Of a stretch of DNA of 64,000 nt, positions 59,407-64,000 are shown piece by piece. The notes below the pieces were generated by a model. That model saw only the letters and a program-made list of their open reading frames with translations, was not told the DNA's origin and did no database searches. The stretch comes from Patulibacter brassicae. Lineage in GTDB: Bacteria; Actinomycetota; Thermoleophilia; Solirubrobacterales; Solirubrobacteraceae. A program made the position numbers and the translations under genes. The stretch covers positions 806,001-870,000 of the forward strand of contig NZ_JAXAVX010000001.1 of assembly GCF_033949425.1 (NCBI RefSeq). The letters run 5' to 3'. Position 1 is the first letter of the stretch. Every line of letters starts with the position of its first letter.

Positions 59407-61998
59407 ATGCGCCTCGTCGACGCCCGCCCCGCCGATCCGACCGCGGACGCCCTCTACGAGGCGTTCGGGATCTGGGCGCACGAGCGCGGGATCGAGCTCT
59501 ACGCGCACCAGGAGGAGGCGGCGATCGAGCTCTTCGACGACAAGAACGTCGTGCTCGCCACGCCGACGGGGTCGGGCAAGTCGCTCGTGGCGATCGCCGC
59601 GCACTTCGCGGCGCTGAGCCGCGACCGCACGACGTTCTACACGGCGCCGATCAAGGCCCTGGTGTCGGAGAAGTTCTTCGCGCTCTGCGAGGTCTTCGGG
59701 GCCGACAACGTCGGGATGCTCACCGGCGACGCGTCGGTGAACGCCGACGCGCCGGTCATCTGCTGCACCGCCGAGGTGCTCGCGAACATCGCGCTGCGCG
59801 GCGGGGCGAGCGCCGACGTCGGCCAGGTGGTGATGGACGAGTTCCACTACTACGCCGACGGCCAGCGCGGGTGGGCGTGGCAGGTGCCGCTGCTGACGCT
59901 CCCGCAGGCGCAGTTCCTGCTCATGTCCGCGACGCTCGGCGACGTCGCGCGGATCAGCGAGGACCTGACCCGGCGCACCGGCCGCGAGACGGTCCTCGTC
60001 GACGACGCCGAGCGGCCGGTGCCGCTGTCGTTCACGTGGTCGGTGGACCCGCTGCACGAGCTCCTCGAGGAGCTCGTCCAGGCCGACCGGGCGCCGATCT
60101 ACGTCGTGCACTTCACCCAGGCCGCCGCGATGGAGCGCGCCCAGGCGCTGCTCTCCACGCCGCTCACGAGCCGCGCGGAGCGCGACGCGATCGCCGAGGA
60201 GCTCGGCGCGTTCCGGTTCACCGCCGGCTTCGGCCGCACGCTGTCGAAGCTCGTCCGCGCCGGGATCGGCGTCCACCACGCCGGGATGCTGCCCCGCTAC
60301 CGGCGGCTCGTCGAGCAGCTCGCCCAGAAGGGCCTGCTGAAGGTCATCTGCGGGACCGACACCCTCGGGGTCGGGATCAACGTGCCGATCCGGACGGTCG
60401 TGCTCACCGCGCTGGCGAAGTACGACGGCACCCGCCACCGGCTGCTGAAGGCGCGCGAGTTCCACCAGATCGCCGGGCGTGCCGGCCGCGCCGGCTTCGA
60501 CACCGCCGGCCACGTCGTCGTGCAGGCCCCCGAGCACGTCATCGAGCGCCAGCGCGCGCTGGCGAAGGCCGGCGACGATCCGAAGAAGCGGCGCAAGGTC
60601 CAGACGAAGAAGCCCCAGGAGGGGCACGTCTCGTGGACGGAGGAGACCTTCGAGCGCCTGCGCGACGCGACGCCCGAGGCGCTCGCGTCGAAGATGCGCG
60701 TCGATCACGCGACGCTCCTGAACGTCGTCCACCAGCCCGGTGACCCGGTCGAGGTCATGACCGCGCTGACGACGGACAACCACGAGGACGAGCGGGGCCG
60801 TCAGCGACTCTACGAGCAGGCCCAGGCGCTCGGCGACGAGCTCGTCGGCGCCGGCGTCCTGGAGTGGCTGCCCGAGCCCGACCCCGACGGCCGCCGCCTG
60901 CGCCTGGCCGTCGACCTGCAGGACGACTTCGCGCTGAACCAGCCGCTGGCGTCCTTCGCCCTCGTGGCGCTCGAGCAGCTCGACCCCGAGGCCGAGGGCT
61001 ACGCGCTGGACGTCGTCTCCGTCGTCGAGGCGATCCTCGACGACCCCTACCCGGTGCTCATCGCGCAGGCGAACGAGGCGCGCGGCGAGGCGATCGCCGC
61101 GATGAAGGCCGACGGGATCGAGTACGACGAGCGGATGGAGCGGCTCGAGGAGGTCTCCTACCCCAAGCCGCTGGAGGAGGAGCTGCGCGAGCTGTTCCGC
61201 GCGTTCCGCGAGACGCGCCCGTGGGTCCGCGAGCGGGACCTCTCGCCGAAGTCCGTGGTGCGCGAGATGTGGGAGTGGGGCCGGTCGTTCACCGACCTGA
61301 TCGGCCACTACGGCCTCTCGCGCTCGGAGGGCATCGTCCTGCGCTACCTCTCCGGCGCCTACCGGGCGCTGCGCCAGACCGTGCCCGAGTCCCGCCGCAC
61401 GCCGGAGCTCGAGGAGCTCCTCGCGTGGCTCGGGGAGACGATCCGCCAGACCGACTCGAGCCTGCTGGACGAGTGGGAGGCCCTGACCGACCCGGAGGCC
61501 GTCGCGCGGGCGGCGGAGGCCCAGGCGGCCGGCGCCCCGCCGGCGCCGAGCCGGCCGCTCACCGGCAACGAGCGGACGTTCACGGCGATGGTGCGCCAGG
61601 CGCTCTTCCAGCGGCTGCGCCTGGCCGCCCGCGACCGCGCCGACGCGCTGGCGAAGCTCGATGCCGCCGCGGCGGCGCTCACCGACCCGCCGGGCAAGGT
61701 CACGATGCGCGAGCACCACTGGCGCGCGGCGCTCGACGCCTACTGGGAGACGCACGACGAGCTGCCCGTCGGTCCGGCCGCGCGCCGCGCCGAGCTCGTC
61801 GTGATCGACCGCGACCCGGCCGGCCACCTGCTCAGCGGCACGCCGGAGGAGGGCGCGCGCCGCTGGATCGTCCGGCAGATCGTCGACGACCCGGACGGCG
61901 ACCACGACGTCGCGCTCGTCGTCGAGGTCGACCTCGACGGCTCCGACCAGGCGGGCGAGCCCGTCCTGCGGACCCGCTCCTTCGGCGCGGACGCCTGA
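59407..61998 (+). CDS. DUF3516-containing DEAD/DEAH-box (Ski2-like) helicase
   Basis: An 863-residue superfamily 2 helicase. Motif I is ATPTGSGKS at residues 51-59, motif Ia is APIKALVSEKF, motif II is DEFH, motif III is SAT, and the second RecA domain has GTDTLGVGINVP and QIAGRAGRAGF (motif VI). The C-terminal 450 residues form the DUF3516 domain found in actinobacterial homologues. It probably remodels RNA or DNA with ATP; Ski2-like helicases usually act in RNA turnover, but the cellular target of this family is not known to me. It has no functional link to the siderophore genes upstream. The ATG is 12 nt after a TAGCGT promoter-like box. Confidence 0.95.
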   Translation: MRLVDARPADPTADALYEAFGIWAHERGIELYAHQEEAAIELFDDKNVVLATPTGSGKSLVAIAAHFAALSRDRTTFYTAPIKALVSEKFFALCEVFGADNVGMLTGDASVNADAPVICCTAEVLANIALRGGASADVGQVVMDEFHYYADGQRGWAWQVPLLTLPQAQFLLMSATLGDVARISEDLTRRTGRETVLVDDAERPVPLSFTWSVDPLHELLEELVQADRAPIYVVHFTQAAAMERAQALLSTPLTSRAERDAIAEELGAFRFTAGFGRTLSKLVRAGIGVHHAGMLPRYRRLVEQLAQKGLLKVICGTDTLGVGINVPIRTVVLTALAKYDGTRHRLLKAREFHQIAGRAGRAGFDTAGHVVVQAPEHVIERQRALAKAGDDPKKRRKVQTKKPQEGHVSWTEETFERLRDATPEALASKMRVDHATLLNVVHQPGDPVEVMTALTTDNHEDERGRQRLYEQAQALGDELVGAGVLEWLPEPDPDGRRLRLAVDLQDDFALNQPLASFALVALEQLDPEAEGYALDVVSVVEAILDDPYPVLIAQANEARGEAIAAMKADGIEYDERMERLEEVSYPKPLEEELRELFRAFRETRPWVRERDLSPKSVVREMWEWGRSFTDLIGHYGLSRSEGIVLRYLSGAYRALRQTVPESRRTPELEELLAWLGETIRQTDSSLLDEWEALTDPEAVARAAEAQAAGAPPAPSRPLTGNERTFTAMVRQALFQRLRLAARDRADALAKLDAAAAALTDPPGKVTMREHHWRAALDAYWETHDELPVGPAARRAELVVIDRDPAGHLLSGTPEEGARRWIVRQIVDDPDGDHDVALVVEVDLDGSDQAGEPVLRTRSFGADA

Positions 61999-62001
61999 GC
62001 T

Positions 62002-62054
62002 CGGATCCACGCTGATCCCGCAGCGCCGGACCGCCCGCCGGGCGACCGGATCCG
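62002..62054. terminator. Possible terminator between convergent genes
   Basis: CGGATCC (62002-62008) and GGATCCG (62048-62054) could pair, enclosing a small CGCCC-GCC-GGGCG hairpin (62032-62044). The position between the convergent helicase and hydrolase genes fits a terminator, but the structure is weak and has a long loop. Confidence 0.35.
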
Positions 62055-62080
62055 CGAGGGCCGCCGGCGGCTGGACCCGC

Positions 62081-63535
62081 TCAGCCGCCGTGCTGCGCGA
62101 GCCAGCGGTCCATCGCGGCGCGGAACGCCTCGTGCGAGCGCCCCAGGGTCACCGCGTGCCCGGTGCGCGGCAGCTCGACGAGCTGCACGTCGGGCGAGCG
62201 CGGGTAGGCGGTCGCGGCCTGCAGGCGGTTCGTCGGCGGCGTGAAGAGCGCGTCGTTCGCGCCGGAGATCACGAGCACCGGCGAGGTGATCCCCAGCCGC
62301 GTGCCGAGCTGGTCGACCGCGAGCGCCTGGAGGGCGGAGAGCAGGTCGCCGCAGGGATCGCGGTTGTGGCGCTGCAGGGCGATCCGGCGGACGGTCGGGT
62401 CGAGGTCGTGGAAGTGCGCGGCGGCGAAGTCCGCGTCCGTCCGGCCGAAGGAGGCGTAGTTCGGGGCCCCGCTGGAGCCGCGCGAGCGCTGCGGGCCGGT
62501 GAGGCACTGCGCGCCGGCGTCGGCGAACTGGGCCAGCGCGAGGACCGAGGGCACGTCGGTGTAGCCGATCACGGCGATCGCGTCGGCGCTGCCGAAGGAG
62601 TACTGGGCGACCTGGGTGATGAAGCCGCCGAGCGAGTGCCCGGCCAGCAGCACGCGGGAGAACCGCGGCGCCCCGGGCACGCCCGTGACGGTGCCGCGCC
62701 GCAGCGCGCCGATCACCTGGTCGACCATGTCGGCCTGCGCCGGGATGCACGTCGCGCTGCCGTCGGGCAGCTCGTCGTGCGCGGGGTTGCCGAGCCGGTC
62801 CAGGACGAGCGACGCGTGGCCGGCCCGGGCCTGCTGCCGGCCGTAGTCGTAGCCCGGCACGTCGCCGAAGCGGAAGAACCAGCCGGCGTAGCCGAGCCCG
62901 TGGACGTAGACGGTGATCGCCGGCTTCGGCGCGTCGAGCACCGCCCGCGGCGCCACGACGCTGCCGTGGACGCGGTAGCGCCGGCCGTCCGGGGCGCCGA
63001 GGCACGGGATCGCGGTCCGGTTGCGGTTGACGACCTCGAGCGTCACGGGCACGTCGACGATCTCGCCGACGCCCACCCGCACGTGGCTCGGCGCCCCGAG
63101 CGTGCCGTTCGCCAGTCGGGTGCGCACGCGCACGTCGGCGTCGACCGCGGTCGAGAGCCGGGTCTCCAGCGGGCCCCGGCGCGCGCCGAGGCGGACCGTC
63201 CGCTCGCGCCGCCACGTGCCCTCGACGCACCGCTCGACGAGGACGCCGGCCCGCCGTCGCTCCCGGCGCGTGCGCGCCGAGGACGCGGGCGCGACGGCGA
63301 CCCGCAGCGCGTCACCGACCGCGACCCGTCGCGGCGTCACCCGCTCGCCGCAGACCGTCGTCGCGGCCGCCGGCTCGCCCCCGCGCAGCGCGACCGCCGG
63401 AGCCGCGGCGGAGGCGGCCGCCAGCGGACCGGCCGCCCAGCCGACCGCGGCGATCGCCGCGGCCCGCAGGAGGTGGCGTCCGGCGGTCCGCGACGGGCGA
63501 CCCTCCGGTGGGCTCGGGACGGTGGGCCGGCGCAT
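62081..63535 (-). CDS. Exported alpha/beta hydrolase
   Basis: A 484-residue protein with a twin-basic-free Sec-like signal (residues about 20-46, Ala-rich, ending near ASAAAPA). A beta-rich N-terminal domain (about 60-200) with a cysteine pair (VCGERV, ERCVEG) is followed by an alpha/beta hydrolase domain (about 205-480). The nucleophile elbow is GHSLGG with Ser301, an acid is likely in SGANDALF, and the histidine in RTGHAVTLG. The oxyanion strand reads VYVHGLGYAGW. An esterase or lipase acting outside the cell is likely; the substrate is unknown. The start is the ATG at 63535. It is divergent from a LysR regulator with a palindromic site between them. Confidence 0.87.
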   Translation of the reverse strand: MRRPTVPSPPEGRPSRTAGRHLLRAAAIAAVGWAAGPLAAASAAAPAVALRGGEPAAATTVCGERVTPRRVAVGDALRVAVAPASSARTRRERRRAGVLVERCVEGTWRRERTVRLGARRGPLETRLSTAVDADVRVRTRLANGTLGAPSHVRVGVGEIVDVPVTLEVVNRNRTAIPCLGAPDGRRYRVHGSVVAPRAVLDAPKPAITVYVHGLGYAGWFFRFGDVPGYDYGRQQARAGHASLVLDRLGNPAHDELPDGSATCIPAQADMVDQVIGALRRGTVTGVPGAPRFSRVLLAGHSLGGFITQVAQYSFGSADAIAVIGYTDVPSVLALAQFADAGAQCLTGPQRSRGSSGAPNYASFGRTDADFAAAHFHDLDPTVRRIALQRHNRDPCGDLLSALQALAVDQLGTRLGITSPVLVISGANDALFTPPTNRLQAATAYPRSPDVQLVELPRTGHAVTLGRSHEAFRAAMDRWLAQHGG

Positions 63536-63590
63536 GGCACGACCATATGCCCGGCCCTGCGCGGCGGGAAACAGCGATCCGGAGTGGCGC

Positions 63591-63608
63591 CACAACCCCA
63601 TGGTTGTG
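63591..63608. promoter_or_regulatory. Perfect palindrome between hydrolase and LysR genes
   Basis: CACAACC-CCAT-GGTTGTG has perfect 7-bp arms and a 4-nt spacer. It lies 24 nt upstream of the LysR start and 55 nt upstream of the hydrolase start, the usual place for a LysR-type autoregulatory site controlling a divergent target. Confidence 0.6.
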
Positions 63609-63632
63609 CGCGCCGCGGGTACCGTCCGGCGC

Positions 63633-64000
63633 GTGCCCGTCCCGGACGTCTCGCTCGCCCGCCTGCGCGCCTTCCTCGCCGTCGTGGACCACGCCGGATT
63701 CACCGCCGCGGCCCGGCAGCTGCACCTGAGCCAGCAGGCGGTGAGCGCGGCGGTCACGCGCCTGGAGGCCGAGCTCGGCGTCCTGCTGCTGCAGCGCTCG
63801 CATCGCGGACCGGAGCCGACGCCCGCCGGCGCCGCGTTCGCCGAGCGCGCCCGCGAGCTCGTGGCGCACTGGGAGGGCACGGTCGCCGAGGCCCAGCGCC
63901 TCGACCGCGCCCGCCGGCAGGTGCTGCGCGTCGGCGCGATGGCGGGCGCCGCCCTCGAGCTCACCGAGCCGATCCTCCGGGCGTTCGCCGAGCTCGAGCC
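63633..64000 (+). CDS. LysR-family transcriptional regulator, N-terminal part (runs off the window edge)
   Basis: About 122 codons are present before the right edge. The N-terminus is a winged helix-turn-helix of the LysR type: LARLRAFLAVVDHAGFTAAARQ, then LHLSQQAVSAAVTRLEAELG, then LLLQRSHRGPEPTPAG. The linker helix follows and the ligand-binding domain is just beginning. The start is GTG at 63633. A TACCGT hexamer ends 7 nt before it, so the transcript may be leaderless. It is divergent from the exported hydrolase, its probable target. Confidence 0.9.
   Translation, partial: MPVPDVSLARLRAFLAVVDHAGFTAAARQLHLSQQAVSAAVTRLEAELGVLLLQRSHRGPEPTPAGAAFAERARELVAHWEGTVAEAQRLDRARRQVLRVGAMAGAALELTEPILRAFAELE

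Noticed and set aside
52624..62010. A single minus-strand frame of over 3000 codons
   Set aside because: Only 52624-53994 is a real gene (the aminotransferase). The rest is antisense to recognised genes such as the helicase and permeases, and is Arg/Ala/Asp-rich shadow sequence caused by extreme GC content.

Overview
The window is a uniformly very GC-rich, gene-dense stretch of bacterial chromosome. It has Mce lipid-import operons, PucR regulators, GTG/TTG starts, apparently leaderless regulator mRNAs and chains of ATGA/GTGA-overlapping genes. Together these point to an Actinomycetota, and the gene mix suggests a Thermoleophilia-type soil bacterium (Patulibacter/Solirubrobacter/Conexibacter-like). 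That placement is inference. I see no rRNA or tRNA genes, CRISPR arrays, insertion sequences or phage genes.

Layout. (1) 1-7479, minus strand: six overlapping MCE substrate-binding genes, the last cut by the window edge, with no YrbE permease or ATPase at the head. (2) 7897-15020: lipid/steroid-type redox genes. These are an SDR, a small membrane protein, a cytochrome P450 divergent from a TetR regulator, a GMC/cholesterol-oxidase-like flavoenzyme and a luciferase-like oxidoreductase. (3) 15158-19024: a decayed metallo-hydrolase, an unusual sigma factor fused to PAS and degenerate GGDEF domains, and a PucR regulator. (4) 19068-39407, all minus strand: a complete Mce importer (SCP2-like protein, Mkl-type ATPase, two YrbE permeases, six MCE proteins and a coupled unknown protein). 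Upstream of it lie a second PucR regulator, two SDRs, an acyl-CoA ligase, a phytoene-dehydrogenase-like oxidase and a DUF3556 membrane protein. (5) 39680-55304, minus strand: a ten-gene NRPS-independent siderophore operon of the rhizobactin/schizokinen type, with three extra genes: a glutamine-synthetase-like ligase, an exported penicillin-acylase-family hydrolase and a class III PLP decarboxylase. (6) 55387-59343, plus strand: siderophore uptake and reduction (lipoprotein receptor, two FecCD permeases, siderophore-interacting protein) without an ATPase. (7) 59407-64000: a DUF3516 helicase, an exported alpha/beta hydrolase and the start of a LysR regulator.

How they work together. Regions 1, 2 and 4 read as uptake of a hydrophobic substrate (sterol- or fatty-acid-like) followed by activation and oxidation. 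Regions 5 and 6 would make 1,3-diaminopropane, N-hydroxylate and acylate it, condense it with citrate, export the product and re-import and reduce the ferric complex. The extra ligase/amidase pair suggests a protected or tailored intermediate that is processed outside the membrane. Control signals visible in the DNA include a twin GTTA-N8-TAAC palindrome between the first mce operon and the SDR, a perfect inverted repeat over the P450 promoter, and a perfect palindrome upstream of the LysR gene.
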